DNA from: Rhodocyclaceae bacterium
GTDB lineage: Bacteria > Pseudomonadota > Gammaproteobacteria > Burkholderiales > Rhodocyclaceae
Reading direction: 5' to 3'
Assembly: GCA_030652245.1 (NCBI GenBank)
Contig: JAUSBB010000117.1
Location: 1-38,145, forward strand
DNA length: 38,145 nucleotides
The stretch's first letter is position 1; every line of letters begins with the position of its first letter. The position numbers and the translations under genes are program-made. The notes beneath the pieces were generated by a model, which saw nothing but the letters and a program-made list of their open reading frames with translations, was not told where the DNA came from and did no database searches. This document shows positions 16,910-25,175 of the stretch, in pieces.

Positions 16910-16926
16910 AGAATAGTTCTTATTCT
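16910..16926 (+). promoter_or_regulatory. Fur-box-like inverted repeat upstream of futA
   Basis: AGAATA-GTTCT-TATTCT, followed by GATAAT, lies 43 bp ahead of the iron-binding protein start. This AT-rich symmetry with GATAAT units is what Fur recognises, and the downstream gene is an iron-uptake gene. Confidence 0.6.
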
Positions 16927-16969
16927 GATAATATGCAGGCCATTATCCAACAGCTCACAGGAGCATTCA

Positions 16970-17983
16970 ATGAAACTCACCGCGATTTCCCTGCTGCTGG
17001 CCGCCCTGATCAGCCCATCACTTCATGCCAACGAGAAGGTGCTCAACCTCTATTCGGCACGGCACTACCAGACCGACGAGGCGCTTTATACCAATTTCAC
17101 CCAACAAACCGGCATCAAGATCAATCGCATCGAAGCAAAGGAAGACGAGTTGCTGGAGCGCATCAGGAACGAGGGCGCGCACAGTCCGGCCGATGTGTTC
17201 CTCACCGTCGATGCCGCGCGCCTGGCCAAGGCGGACGAGCTGGGCCTGTTCGCGCCGGTCAAATCAAAAGTGCTCGAAGCGCGCATCCCCGCGCATCTGC
17301 GCACCGACGACTGGTTCGCCTTTTCGACCCGCGCGCGAACCCTGATCTACAACAAGGGCAGCGTGAAACCCGAAGATCTGCGCAACTACGAAGATCTGGC
17401 CGACCCGAAATTCAAGAATCAGGTGTGCAGCCGCTCAGGCTCGCATCCTTACAATCTATCGCTACTTTCCGCGCTGATCGCGCAGCATGGAGAACAAAAG
17501 GCCGAAGCCTGGGCTAGGGGCGTGTTCGCGAATTTCGCGCGTCCCGCAAAGGGCGGCGATACCGACCAGATCAAGGCCGTGGCCGCCGGCGAATGCGGCG
17601 TGGCGATTTCCAACACCTATTATCTGGTACGGCTGATGCGATCGACCAAGCCCGAAGATCGCGCGGTCGCGGAAAAGGTCGGCGTCATCTGGCCGAACCA
17701 GCAGTCACAGGGGACGCACATCAACATTTCCGGCGGCGGCATGCTGAAGACCGCGCCAAACAAGGGGGCCGCTGTGAAGTTCCTTGAATATCTCGTCTCG
17801 GACGAAGCGCAGGTTTATTTCGCCGACGGCAACAACGAGTCGCCGGTCGTGCCGACTGTAAAAACCAACAACGCAGCGCTCGCCGCGCTGGGCAAGTTCA
17901 AGGCCGACCCGCTGCCGATCGGGACGCTGGCGAAGAACGCCACCCTCGCCCAGAAAATTTACGACCGGGTCGGCTGGCGATAA
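16970..17983 (+). CDS. Periplasmic Fe(III)-binding protein of an ABC transporter (FutA/FbpA family)
   Basis: 337 aa. Signal peptide MKLTAISLLLAALISPSLHA precedes mature NEKVLNLYSARHYQTDEAL. The Tyr residues of YSARHY near the N-terminus and the SNTYYLVRL pair (residues ~211-219) match the Fe(III)-ligating tyrosines of FutA/FbpA. Length is usual. AGGAG precedes the ATG and a Fur-like box lies upstream. No permease or ATPase gene follows: the next sequence is a repeat and then convergent glcF. It must work with a transporter encoded elsewhere or serve as a lone iron scavenger. Confidence 0.92.
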   Translation: MKLTAISLLLAALISPSLHANEKVLNLYSARHYQTDEALYTNFTQQTGIKINRIEAKEDELLERIRNEGAHSPADVFLTVDAARLAKADELGLFAPVKSKVLEARIPAHLRTDDWFAFSTRARTLIYNKGSVKPEDLRNYEDLADPKFKNQVCSRSGSHPYNLSLLSALIAQHGEQKAEAWARGVFANFARPAKGGDTDQIKAVAAGECGVAISNTYYLVRLMRSTKPEDRAVAEKVGVIWPNQQSQGTHINISGGGMLKTAPNKGAAVKFLEYLVSDEAQVYFADGNNESPVVPTVKTNNAALAALGKFKADPLPIGTLAKNATLAQKIYDRVGWR

Positions 17984-18130
17984 ACGCCCGCCCCCCTTCG
18001 CTCCCCTCGCGGGGGGTTCTTAATGGCTCGCTGCGCTCGTCGATCACGGGGCGCTTCTTTTGGCAGCGGAGCGGGTTGCGGCTGGCGCCGCGTGCCGCGT
18101 TGGCTTGGGACGGCCCGGCGCACACGCTGT
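17982..18130 (+). repeat. Dispersed ~150-bp repeat, copy A
   Basis: It starts at the futA stop codon (AAACGCCCG) and ends CACACGCTGT. About 90% of its bases match copy B at 25655-25804 in inverted orientation; a variable 10-11 bp patch near the middle holds the single-base indel. It contains a CCCC-TCG-CGGGG hairpin followed by TTCTT, which could terminate futA transcription. Both copies lie after the 3' end of a gene in the same relative orientation. No transposase is linked. Confidence 0.8.
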
Positions 18131-18146
18131 TTTTTTACGTTAATCA

Positions 18147-18201
18147 AAAGTCGGCGCTGGCGGGACGGCGCTAGCCGGACCGCCGCCAGCATGGGGACGG
18201 C
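18147..18201 (+). repeat. Full-length dispersed palindromic element, copy 2
   Basis: The same 55-bp element as at 27-81, here on the plus strand, intergenic, 31 bp past the glcF stop. Arms GGCGG/CCGCC and CGGC/GCCG surround a GCTA loop. On the minus strand it ends in GACTTTTGATT, so it could help to end glcF transcription. Confidence 0.8.
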
Positions 18202-18232
18202 GCAGCCATTCAGTGCTCTGCATGGTGCCACT

Positions 18233-19468
18233 TTAGGGCATCAATCGGTCGTCCAGCCACTCTATCCAGTGCTTGACCGGCAGTTCGGTCCCCGCCTGCA
18301 GATGGGCGATGCAGCCGATGTTGGCGCTGGCGATGCCGGCGGGCTGGCCGGCCGTCAGGGCGGCAATCTTGTTTACTTGCAGGCGGCTCGACAGCTCCGG
18401 CTGGAGGATCGAATAGGTGCCCGCCGAGCCGCAACACAGGTGGCTGTCGGCCACCGGCGTCAGGCTGAAGCCGGCCGCGCCCAGCAGGGTTTCGACCACG
18501 CCGCGAATCTTCAAGCCGTGCTGCAGCGTGCATGGCGCATGGAAAGCCAGCGGCACAGCCGGCACGGGCGGCAGGGCGGCCAGCAATTCGCGCAGGCGCG
18601 CTTGTTCCGCCGCCACGACTTCGCTGACATCGCGCGTCAGTTCGGCCACGCGCAGCGCCTTTGCGGCATAGGCCGGGTCGTCCTGCAGCAGATGGCCGTA
18701 ATCCTTGACCTGCACGCCGCAGCCGGAGGCGGTCATGACAATTGCCTCGACACCCGCCTCGATCCGCGGCCACCAGGCGTCGACGTTGCGGCGCGCGTTG
18801 GCGCTCGCCCCTGCCGCATCGTTCAGATGCAAGCGCACCGCGCCGCAGCAGCCGGCGTCCGGCGCGACTTCGAGCGCGATGCCGAGCCGCGCCAGCACCC
18901 GCGTGGCCGCGCCATTGATGTTCGGATACATCGACGGCTGGGCGCAGCCGGCGAGGACCAGCATCTTTCTCGCCTGCTCGCCGGGCAGGCTCACCCCGGC
19001 CGACGACAGCGGCGGCACTTTCGACTTCAAAGCCCCAGGCAGCAAAGGCCGCACCATTTGCCCGAGCTTCATCGCCGTACCGAACAGCACGGGGCGCGGC
19101 AGGGTTTCGCGCAGGGTGGCGCGCAGCACGCCATCCAGGCCGCTGCGCGGCACGCGCTGTTCGACGACCGCGCGGCCGATGTCGAGCAGGCGCGAATAAT
19201 GCACGCCCGACGGACAGGTCGACTCGCAGGAACGGCAGGTCAGGCAGCGGTCCAGATGCAGACGTGTCTTCTCGGTCGGCACCGTGCCTTCCAGCACCTG
19301 CTTGATCAAATAGATGCGTCCGCGCGGCCCGTCGAGCTCGTCGCCAAGCAACTGATAGGTTGGGCAGGTGGCCGTGCAGAATCCGCAATGCACACACTTG
19401 CGCAGGATTTCCTCGGCCTCGCGGCCGGCGGTGGTGTTGCGGATGAAATCGGCGAGATGGGTTTCCAT
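18233..19468 (-). CDS. glcF: Glycolate oxidase iron-sulfur subunit GlcF
   Basis: 411 aa. Two ferredoxin-type 4Fe-4S motifs, CVHCGFCTATCP (residues ~25-36) and CLTCRSCESTCP (~75-86), precede two CCG domains ending in GCCGAV and HLCCGSAGTY. GlcF passes electrons from GlcD/GlcE to the membrane quinone pool as glycolate is oxidised to glyoxylate. It is the last gene of hyi-glcD-glcE-glcF, with one base between the glcE stop and this ATG. The downstream end meets dispersed repeats. Confidence 0.95.
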   Translation of the reverse strand: METHLADFIRNTTAGREAEEILRKCVHCGFCTATCPTYQLLGDELDGPRGRIYLIKQVLEGTVPTEKTRLHLDRCLTCRSCESTCPSGVHYSRLLDIGRAVVEQRVPRSGLDGVLRATLRETLPRPVLFGTAMKLGQMVRPLLPGALKSKVPPLSSAGVSLPGEQARKMLVLAGCAQPSMYPNINGAATRVLARLGIALEVAPDAGCCGAVRLHLNDAAGASANARRNVDAWWPRIEAGVEAIVMTASGCGVQVKDYGHLLQDDPAYAAKALRVAELTRDVSEVVAAEQARLRELLAALPPVPAVPLAFHAPCTLQHGLKIRGVVETLLGAAGFSLTPVADSHLCCGSAGTYSILQPELSSRLQVNKIAALTAGQPAGIASANIGCIAHLQAGTELPVKHWIEWLDDRLMP

Positions 19469-19469
19469 T

Positions 19470-20537
19470 TCAAAGTTCAGCGTACATCCGGCCGGGGTTG
19501 AAAATGCCGTGGGGGTCGAAGGTCTGTTTGAGGCGGCGCTGCAGGTTCAGCACGGGCAGTGGCAGCGCCGTGAAAGCGCCGACTGCCGCCTTGAGGGCAG
19601 GATCGGCGCGGAACAGTGTCGCGCTGCCGCCCACCTTCGCCGCTGCGGCGCGAATATCTTCCGCTGGCGCACTTGATCGCAACCAGCGCTGTGCCCCGCC
19701 CCATTCGATCAGGGTTGCGCCGGGCAGGTCGATGACCGGGGCGATCGAAGGCACCGACAGACGCCACAGCGGCCGTTCGTCCGCGAAGAACGGCGCACGC
19801 TGGTCGCGCAACTCGGTCCAGAACGCCGTCTCGCCAGCGCCGACTTTTGCACCACCCAATTCCTGCTCCGCCGCGGCGATTGCCGCGCGCGCACCCGCGA
19901 GCCGTAGCGTCAACTCGCCATCGGCCCAGGCGCTGGCGACAATCGGCAGCGGCTGGCCGGCCCAGCGATTGAGTTTATCGAGCGCTGCGGCCTGGGGCAG
20001 CTCGAAGCGCAGGGTGGCTTCGGCAACCGGCCGGGGCAGCACCTTCAGCGAGATTTCTAGCAACAGTCCCAGCGTGCCGAGGCTGCCGGCCATGACCCGC
20101 GAGACATCGTAGCCGGCGACGTTCTTCATCACCTGGCCGCCAAAAGAGAGTTCGCGCGCCGCGCCATCGAGCATCTTCACGCCCAGCACAAAGTCGCGCA
20201 CCGCGCCCGCGCTGACCCGGCGCGGCCCGGAAAGACCGGCCGCCACCACGCCGCCGATGGTTGAGTCAGCGCCGAAGCGCGGCGGCTCGAAGGCCAGGCA
20301 TTGGCCCTGCTCCGCCAGCACCGCCTCGATCGCGGCGAGCGGCGTGCCGCTACGCGCGGTGATGACGAGCTCGGTCGGTTCGTAGGCCAGCACGCCGGCA
20401 TGCGCGCGAGTTTCCAGCAGCGCGCCGCGCGGTGCCTGGCCGTAAAAGTCCTTGCTGCCGCCGCCGCGGATGCACAGCGGCGCGGCACTTCCCGCAGCAA
20501 GAATGCGCGCGCGAAATTCTTCGGTCAGATCGCTCAT
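19470..20537 (-). CDS. glcE: Glycolate oxidase FAD-binding subunit GlcE
   Basis: 355 aa, starting MSDLTEEFRARI at the ATGA overlap with glcD. The FAD-binding type 4 fold shows RGGGSKDFYG, the STIGGVVAAGLSGPRR signature and VMKNVAGYDVSRVMAGSLGTLG. The C-terminus FDPHGIFNPGRMY is usual for the family. It partners GlcD and GlcF in the membrane-associated glycolate dehydrogenase. Residues 231-238 (KVGAGETA) are encoded by a dispersed repeat sequence, lying between LGG and the conserved FWTELRDQ; the in-frame extension upstream only overlaps glcD. Confidence 0.94.
   Translation of the reverse strand: MSDLTEEFRARILAAGSAAPLCIRGGGSKDFYGQAPRGALLETRAHAGVLAYEPTELVITARSGTPLAAIEAVLAEQGQCLAFEPPRFGADSTIGGVVAAGLSGPRRVSAGAVRDFVLGVKMLDGAARELSFGGQVMKNVAGYDVSRVMAGSLGTLGLLLEISLKVLPRPVAEATLRFELPQAAALDKLNRWAGQPLPIVASAWADGELTLRLAGARAAIAAAEQELGGAKVGAGETAFWTELRDQRAPFFADERPLWRLSVPSIAPVIDLPGATLIEWGGAQRWLRSSAPAEDIRAAAAKVGGSATLFRADPALKAAVGAFTALPLPVLNLQRRLKQTFDPHGIFNPGRMYAEL
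19825..19847 (-). repeat. Short copy of dispersed element, inside glcE
   Basis: On the minus strand it starts AAAGTCGGCGCT and ends GAGACGGC, identical to the copy in the PGM-like gene (2715-2737). It is in frame and encodes KVGAGETA. Confidence 0.7.
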
Positions 20538-21988
20538 CGCGCGCTCCCGGTCAGCCGGTATTCGGAACAGTGGCGCGGCTGCGGCACCGCCTTGCCGGGA
20601 TTGAGCAGGCCGAGCGGATCGAAGGCCGCCTTCACGCCGTGGAACGCCGTCAGTTCGTCGAAGGAAAATTGCAGGCACATCTGCTGCACCTTCTCGATGC
20701 CGACGCCATGTTCGCCGGTGATCGTGCCGCCGACATCGACGGACAAGGCGAGGATGTCCGCGCCCAGCGCGGTGGCGCGGTCGAGCTCGTCGTCACGGCT
20801 GGCATCGAACATGATGAGCGGATGCAGATTGCCGTCGCCGGCGTGGAAGACGTTGGCCACGCGCAGCCGGTGCTGCCGCGCCAGTTCCTCGATGCGCGTC
20901 AGCACATGGGCGATGTGCTTCCTCGGAATCGTGCCGTCCATGCACAGATAATCGGGCGTCAGGCGGCCGACGGCGGGAAACGCCGCCTTGCGCCCGGCCC
21001 AGAATTTCAGCCGCTCGGCATCGCTTTGCGAAACCCGCAGGCCGCGCGCGCCGCTGGCTTCGAGCACCTGGCACATCGCGGCAATTTCCTCGGCCACCTC
21101 CTGTTCCGTGCCGTCGGATTCGGCGAGCAGGATCGCGGCGGCACTGAGGTCATAGCCGGCATGCACAAAGGCCTCGACGGCGGCGGTCGCCGGCTTGTCC
21201 ATCATTTCCAGTCCGGCGGGGATGATGCCGGCGGCGATGATCGCGGCCACCGCATTGCCGGCCTGCGTGACATCGTCGAAGCTGGCCATCACCACCTGCG
21301 CCACCGTCGGCCGGGGCGTGAGCTTCACGGTCGCTTCGAGCACCACGCCGAGCATGCCTTCAGAACCGATCATGAGCGCCAGCAGGTCGTAACCCGGGCT
21401 GTCCAGCGCATGCGCGCCGATCTCGATGATCTCGCCATCGATCAGCGCGACGCGCAGCTTGAGGATGTTATGTACGGTGAGGCCATATTTGAGGCAATGC
21501 ACGCCGCCGGAATTTTCGGCGACGTTGCCGCCGATCGTGCAGGCGATCTGCGAGCTCGGGTCGGGGGCGTAGTAAAGGCCAAACGGCGCCGCCGCCTCGG
21601 AGATGGCGAGATTGCGCACGCCGGGCTGCACGCGCGCCAGACGGGCCAGCGGGTCGATCTCGATGATGCGCATGAAACGGGCCAGCGACAGCACGACGCC
21701 CGCCGCCACCGGCGTCGCGCCACCGGACAGGCCGGTGCCGGCGCCGCGCACCACCACGGGCACACGCATGTCATGACAGACGGAGAGCACGGCGATCACC
21801 TGTGCCTCGCTATCCGGCAGCGCCACGGCCCAGGGCAGGCAGCGATAGGCGGTCAGGCCGTCGCATTCATACGGTTTGATGTCCTCGGGGTCGCTGAGCA
21901 AGCCGCCGGCCGGCAGGAGTGGCGTCAGCCGGGCGAGCAAGGCGGCGCGGTGGGCGGCGTCAGGGGGAGGTAGCAAGGTGGCGGTCAT
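20534..21988 (-). CDS. glcD: Glycolate oxidase FAD-linked subunit GlcD
   Basis: 484 aa catalytic subunit of glycolate dehydrogenase (glycolate or D-lactate to the 2-oxo acid). The FAD-binding signature VVVRGAGTGLSGGATP and IACTIGGNVAENSGGVHCLKYG is clear. The C-terminal oxidase domain has NVFHAGDGNLHPLIMFD and VGGTITGEHGVGIEK. Length is normal (E. coli GlcD is 499 aa). The start overlaps the hyi stop and its stop overlaps glcE, both as ATGA, so the genes are translationally coupled. Confidence 0.96.
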   Translation of the reverse strand: MTATLLPPPDAAHRAALLARLTPLLPAGGLLSDPEDIKPYECDGLTAYRCLPWAVALPDSEAQVIAVLSVCHDMRVPVVVRGAGTGLSGGATPVAAGVVLSLARFMRIIEIDPLARLARVQPGVRNLAISEAAAPFGLYYAPDPSSQIACTIGGNVAENSGGVHCLKYGLTVHNILKLRVALIDGEIIEIGAHALDSPGYDLLALMIGSEGMLGVVLEATVKLTPRPTVAQVVMASFDDVTQAGNAVAAIIAAGIIPAGLEMMDKPATAAVEAFVHAGYDLSAAAILLAESDGTEQEVAEEIAAMCQVLEASGARGLRVSQSDAERLKFWAGRKAAFPAVGRLTPDYLCMDGTIPRKHIAHVLTRIEELARQHRLRVANVFHAGDGNLHPLIMFDASRDDELDRATALGADILALSVDVGGTITGEHGVGIEKVQQMCLQFSFDELTAFHGVKAAFDPLGLLNPGKAVPQPRHCSEYRLTGSAR

Positions 21989-22782
21989 GGGTGTTGGCCG
22001 GCAAAAGTAACACGGAAATCATCGAGCCAGCCGAAGCTATCGAGTGTCGCCCCGCCGGGTTTGTATTCGCAGCCGATCCAGCCGGCGTAACCGAACTGCT
22101 CAAGACGCTCGAACAGGAAGGGAAAGCGGATCTCGCCCGTGCCCGGTTCATGGCGGCCGGGATTGTCGGCAATCTGGATGTGGCCGATCCGCGGCAGATG
22201 CGTTTCCAGCGTGCGGGTCAGGTCGCCCTCCATCACCTGGGCGTGATAGACGTCGTACTGCACCTGCAGATTGCGGCTGCCGACGGCATCGAGCACCTGC
22301 AATGCCTGCGCGGTGGTCGGCACGAGAAAGCCCGGATTGTCGCGGTTGTTTAGCGGTTCAAGCAGCAGGCGGATGCCCACGCGCTGTGTCGCCGCGGCGG
22401 CAAAGCGCAGGTTGTCGACGAGCGTTTCCAGCGCCTGGTCGCGGTCGCCGGCCGCAATGCCGGCCAGGCAGTTCAGCCGCGTGCAGCCCAGCGCCTCGGC
22501 ATAGTCGATGGCCCGCCCGACGCCCTCCTGAAATTCCGCCTTGCGTTCCGGCAGGCAGGCAATGCCGCGCTCCCCGGCCGCCCAGTTGCCCGCCGGCAGG
22601 TTGAACAGCACCACCTCGACGCCCGAAGTCAGCACCACCTCGGCCAGCACCGCCTTGTCGAAGTCGTAGGGAAAATGAAATTCGACGCCCTTGAAGCCAG
22701 CCCGCGCGGCTGCGCCGAAACGGTCGAGGAAGTCGTGTTCGGTGAAGAGGAAGGAGAGGTTGGCGGAGAAGTGCAGTGACAT
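21985..22782 (-). CDS. hyi: Hydroxypyruvate isomerase Hyi
   Basis: 265 aa TIM-barrel protein of the Hyi/xylose-isomerase-like superfamily. The N-terminus MSLHFSANLSFLFTEHDFLDRF is typical. The two metal-binding glutamates are in LLLEPLNNRDNPGF and GCEYKPGG, with YDVYHAQVMEGDL between them. It interconverts hydroxypyruvate and tartronate semialdehyde in glyoxylate assimilation, which fits glcDEF immediately downstream. Its ribosome site (GAGGGGG) overlaps the hicB stop region, only 12 bp away, so the toxin-antitoxin genes may share its transcript. Confidence 0.93.
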   Translation of the reverse strand: MSLHFSANLSFLFTEHDFLDRFGAAARAGFKGVEFHFPYDFDKAVLAEVVLTSGVEVVLFNLPAGNWAAGERGIACLPERKAEFQEGVGRAIDYAEALGCTRLNCLAGIAAGDRDQALETLVDNLRFAAAATQRVGIRLLLEPLNNRDNPGFLVPTTAQALQVLDAVGSRNLQVQYDVYHAQVMEGDLTRTLETHLPRIGHIQIADNPGRHEPGTGEIRFPFLFERLEQFGYAGWIGCEYKPGGATLDSFGWLDDFRVTFAGQHP

Positions 22783-22794
22783 GGTTCAGCCCCC

Positions 22795-23118
22795 TCAAGC
22801 CGCCAGCTTTGCGCTCGCCAGTCGATTCAAGCTGACGCCCTGCTCGGCCGCCTGTGTCGCCAGGACGCGATGCACCTGGGGCGGAATACGCACCCGAAAT
22901 TCTCCGCTGTAGTGCTTCTCCGCCAAGGGAACGGGAATGGCCTCGCCGGCAGCTTGCATGTCGGCAACCACCCCGGACACGACCCGGCGAATGCCTTTCA
23001 AGGCCGCTTCCGGTGTTTTCGCCAGCCATGACAACGACGGAAATTCGGCGCATAAACCGACGTGTTCGCCGTCCTCGGCCGACCAGGTGACGCGGTAGGT
23101 GTAGTGATCAACGCTCAT
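22795..23118 (-). CDS. hicB: HicB-type antitoxin
   Basis: 107 aa from MSVDHYTYRVTWSAEDGEHVG. The partially degraded RNase-H-like fold of HicB shows CAEFPSLSWLAKTPEAALKGI. The C-terminal half (EFRVRIPPQVHRVLATQAAEQGVSLNRL) is a ribbon-helix-helix/HicB DNA-binding domain. It should neutralise the HicA RNase and repress the operon. The ATG lies inside the end of hicA (11-bp overlap). It is longer than the minimal ~70 aa HicB because of the RHH domain. Confidence 0.9.
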   Translation of the reverse strand: MSVDHYTYRVTWSAEDGEHVGLCAEFPSLSWLAKTPEAALKGIRRVVSGVVADMQAAGEAIPVPLAEKHYSGEFRVRIPPQVHRVLATQAAEQGVSLNRLASAKLAA

Positions 23119-23365
23119 TGCGCAGTCCCTCCAGTTTGTCGATTGCGAGCAGCACCTGCCTGACCTGATATGCCTTGGCCTTGCCTTTGTCGTCCTGGAT
23201 GTTGATCCGCGGATCGCCCACCCAGGGCGTTTTGAAGATGGCGTGACTGGTGCCCATTTGGCGTGGCTTTCCGAAACATGCCTCGCACACCTTCTTGAGA
23301 TCGCTGAACCGCACATTGCCTGGTTCGCGCCGCATTTGGTCGAGGATTTTGGTGGAAGACGCCAT
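23108..23365 (-). CDS. hicA: HicA-type mRNA interferase toxin
   Basis: 85 aa. HicA toxins are small double-stranded-RNA-binding-fold RNases that cut mRNA. The catalytic His lies in GTSHAIFKTPW (H41), preceded by the usual LKKVCEACFGKP helix. The end VRQVLLAIDKLEG is also typical. Toxin before antitoxin is the standard hicAB order. It is the first gene of a minus-strand run leading into hyi-glcDEF. No clear ribosome site is seen before the ATG. Confidence 0.9.
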   Translation of the reverse strand: MASSTKILDQMRREPGNVRFSDLKKVCEACFGKPRQMGTSHAIFKTPWVGDPRINIQDDKGKAKAYQVRQVLLAIDKLEGLRNER

Positions 23366-23383
23366 GGCAAGATGGTATCAATA

Positions 23384-23393
23384 GTGGAACCAC
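23384..23393. promoter_or_regulatory. Inverted repeat upstream of hicA, candidate HicB operator
   Basis: GTGG-AA-CCAC lies 18 bp ahead of hicA within an AT-richer stretch that also holds TTGAAA-like sequence. HicB-family antitoxins with RHH domains bind such short inverted repeats at their own promoter. Confidence 0.35.
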
Positions 23394-23430
23394 ATTTCAA
23401 CCGGCGGGTGCCTGCAAAGGGATTCCGGTT

Positions 23431-24111
23431 TCAGGCTTCGCCGCCACTCAGCCGTGCGATACGGTCGCGCAGCTTCCGCACCCACTCGGGGCTCAGGCCG
23501 GGGGCGGCAGCCAGCAGGGCGAGCGCCGCCGGCAGCGGACGCGGGGTGCGGACGGTGCGCCAGAATCGGGCCAGGGACACCGATCCGGCGGGACGTTCGA
23601 GATGTATCAGGCTGTCGCCGGCGCTAATCGCGCCCGGTTCGAGCACCCGGTAGTGCCAGCCGGTGCAGCCGTGTGCGGCGATATGGGCCGCGACGCCTTC
23701 GCAGCCGGTGCGCCAGTCGATTTTCCAGCAGGGTGTGCGCGGCTGGGTCACCTGGAGGCGCGCCGCGCCGAGCAGAAAGATGTCGCCGATGCAGACCGTG
23801 TCTTCGGTCAGGCCCCGCGTGGTGATGTTCTCGCCCAGGCCGCCGGGCGACAGGTTGCGCGCGGCCGGAAATGCCGTCTGCAAGCGGGCGTAGTGCTCGG
23901 CGGGAAAAAGGTGCAAGGCCTTGTCGGGCCCGCCGTGCGCCTCCAGGTCGGCGTGGGCATCGCCCGCCAGACCCTCGGCGCCCAGGCAAACCGCCCCGCT
24001 GGCGGCGGTCTTGACGATGGCGCTGGAACGGCTGTTGTCGGGAAGCGCGGCGACCGCGCCGACAAATACCGCATCGACGGTGCAGGGGGGGAGCAGTTCA
24101 GGGGCGGCCAT
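23431..24111 (-). CDS. MOSC-domain protein, YiiM-like
   Basis: 226 aa. MOSC domains carry the molybdenum cofactor or bound sulfur through one Cys. The order GLAGDAHADLEAHGGPDKALHLFPAEHY, then SPGGLGENITTRGLTED, GDIFLLGAARLQVTQPRTPCWKI (Cys128) is that of YiiM, followed by the 3-alpha domain (SLARFWRTV, GLSPEWVRKLRDRI). YiiM reduces N-hydroxylated bases such as 6-hydroxylaminopurine, using Moco. It follows the 350-aa unknown gene by 11 bp and may share its transcript. Function here is inferred from family only. Confidence 0.88.
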   Translation of the reverse strand: MAAPELLPPCTVDAVFVGAVAALPDNSRSSAIVKTAASGAVCLGAEGLAGDAHADLEAHGGPDKALHLFPAEHYARLQTAFPAARNLSPGGLGENITTRGLTEDTVCIGDIFLLGAARLQVTQPRTPCWKIDWRTGCEGVAAHIAAHGCTGWHYRVLEPGAISAGDSLIHLERPAGSVSLARFWRTVRTPRPLPAALALLAAAPGLSPEWVRKLRDRIARLSGGEA

Positions 24112-24122
24112 GTGATGTCTGG

Positions 24123-25175
24123 CTAGAGCTTGATCTCGCTCAGGTCGTGACTCAGCTTTTCCAGCGCAGCTTCAGTGTCGGCGGCATCCATCCGGTAACG
24201 GTCAAGGAAGTCGCCGGCCACGTCGCGCCAATGCGCCGCGCCCCGGCGCACGACTGCCAGCAAATCTGCCGTCCCACCAGCGCCGACTTTTCCCATATCA
24301 AATGCAGCCAGTGCGGGAAACAGCTCCTTGCGCATGCCGTCGAAGTTGGCGAACCAGAAATGCAGCTGCGGCCAGGCGGCCTGCTCGATCAGCGTGGGCA
24401 GGGTGACCAGACAATCGGCAAGATTGTCGCGCACGGCGCGGGCGAGAATTTCCGGGCGACGTTTTTCAAAACCCGCCAGCATCTTTTCCCAGTCGGGGCC
24501 GAGCAGGCCGCCGGCGGCGTGTTCGCCGCGTTCGTGCAGGATCAGGCTGGCGGTTTCGGCGTCGGTCATGCGTTCGAGCGCCGTTTGCGGATCATCCGCA
24601 TAACCGTGGAGGGCAAGCGCCCGCGCCAGTGCGCCCGGCGTTTTCTTCATGCTCCAGCCTTCGGCCTTTTCCCACAACCACTGGCGCAGGGCCTCCCGCC
24701 GCACGATGACGACGCCATTTTGCAGGGCGGCCGGAATGGCGGTCAGATCGCGCGCGTATTCGCGCTCGCAGACCAGCACCGTCAACCCATCCGTTGCCTC
24801 GCGATACGCCAGTTGCCCGAGGAAGAAATGCGGTTTGCCGAAACGCCCGATCCCGGCGCCATAGACGAGGCCATGAGCCGCGAGCCGCTGGTTGATGGCG
24901 ACACTGGCGAATGGGTCAAATTCCTCGTCGCTGACCGGCAGCGGCGCAAAGCGGTCTTCCGCAAGGGTTTCCCAGAGCGCTTCGCGCGCGGTAAGCCAGG
25001 CGCCGACATCGCCGCGCGCCAGCGTCTCACCCAGGGGAATGCCCTGCTCCCAGCGGTAGAACTCGCGCATTTCGAGCAGATAGGTGCACAGCGACATCTC
25101 GCGCGCATGGCGGGCGTCGGCGATGGCGCAGTTGCGTTGGACGATGGCAACCAGTTGCGCCAGGTCAATGTTCAT
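24123..25175 (-). CDS. Conserved protein of unknown function, 350 aa
   Basis: No signal peptide or membrane segment. The N-terminus holds a Cys/His-bearing stretch (VQRNCAIADARHAREMSLCTYLLEMREFYRWEQG) and the middle a Gly/aromatic patch (GAGIGRFGKPHFFLG, then VLVCEREYARDL). I loosely recall such sequences as the uncharacterised Sfum_1244-like family, but this is memory and not a search. The start overlaps the stop of the 151-aa gene (ATGA), so the two products probably act together. Residues 296-303 (KVGAGGTA) are encoded by a dispersed repeat sequence. Confidence 0.8.
   Translation of the reverse strand: MNIDLAQLVAIVQRNCAIADARHAREMSLCTYLLEMREFYRWEQGIPLGETLARGDVGAWLTAREALWETLAEDRFAPLPVSDEEFDPFASVAINQRLAAHGLVYGAGIGRFGKPHFFLGQLAYREATDGLTVLVCEREYARDLTAIPAALQNGVVIVRREALRQWLWEKAEGWSMKKTPGALARALALHGYADDPQTALERMTDAETASLILHERGEHAAGGLLGPDWEKMLAGFEKRRPEILARAVRDNLADCLVTLPTLIEQAAWPQLHFWFANFDGMRKELFPALAAFDMGKVGAGGTADLLAVVRRGAAHWRDVAGDFLDRYRMDAADTEAALEKLSHDLSEIKL
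24268..24290 (-). repeat. Short copy of dispersed element, inside the 350-aa gene
   Basis: On the minus strand it starts AAAGTCGGCGCT and ends GTGGGACGGC, one base from the full-length element. It is in frame and encodes KVGAGGTA. Confidence 0.7.
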
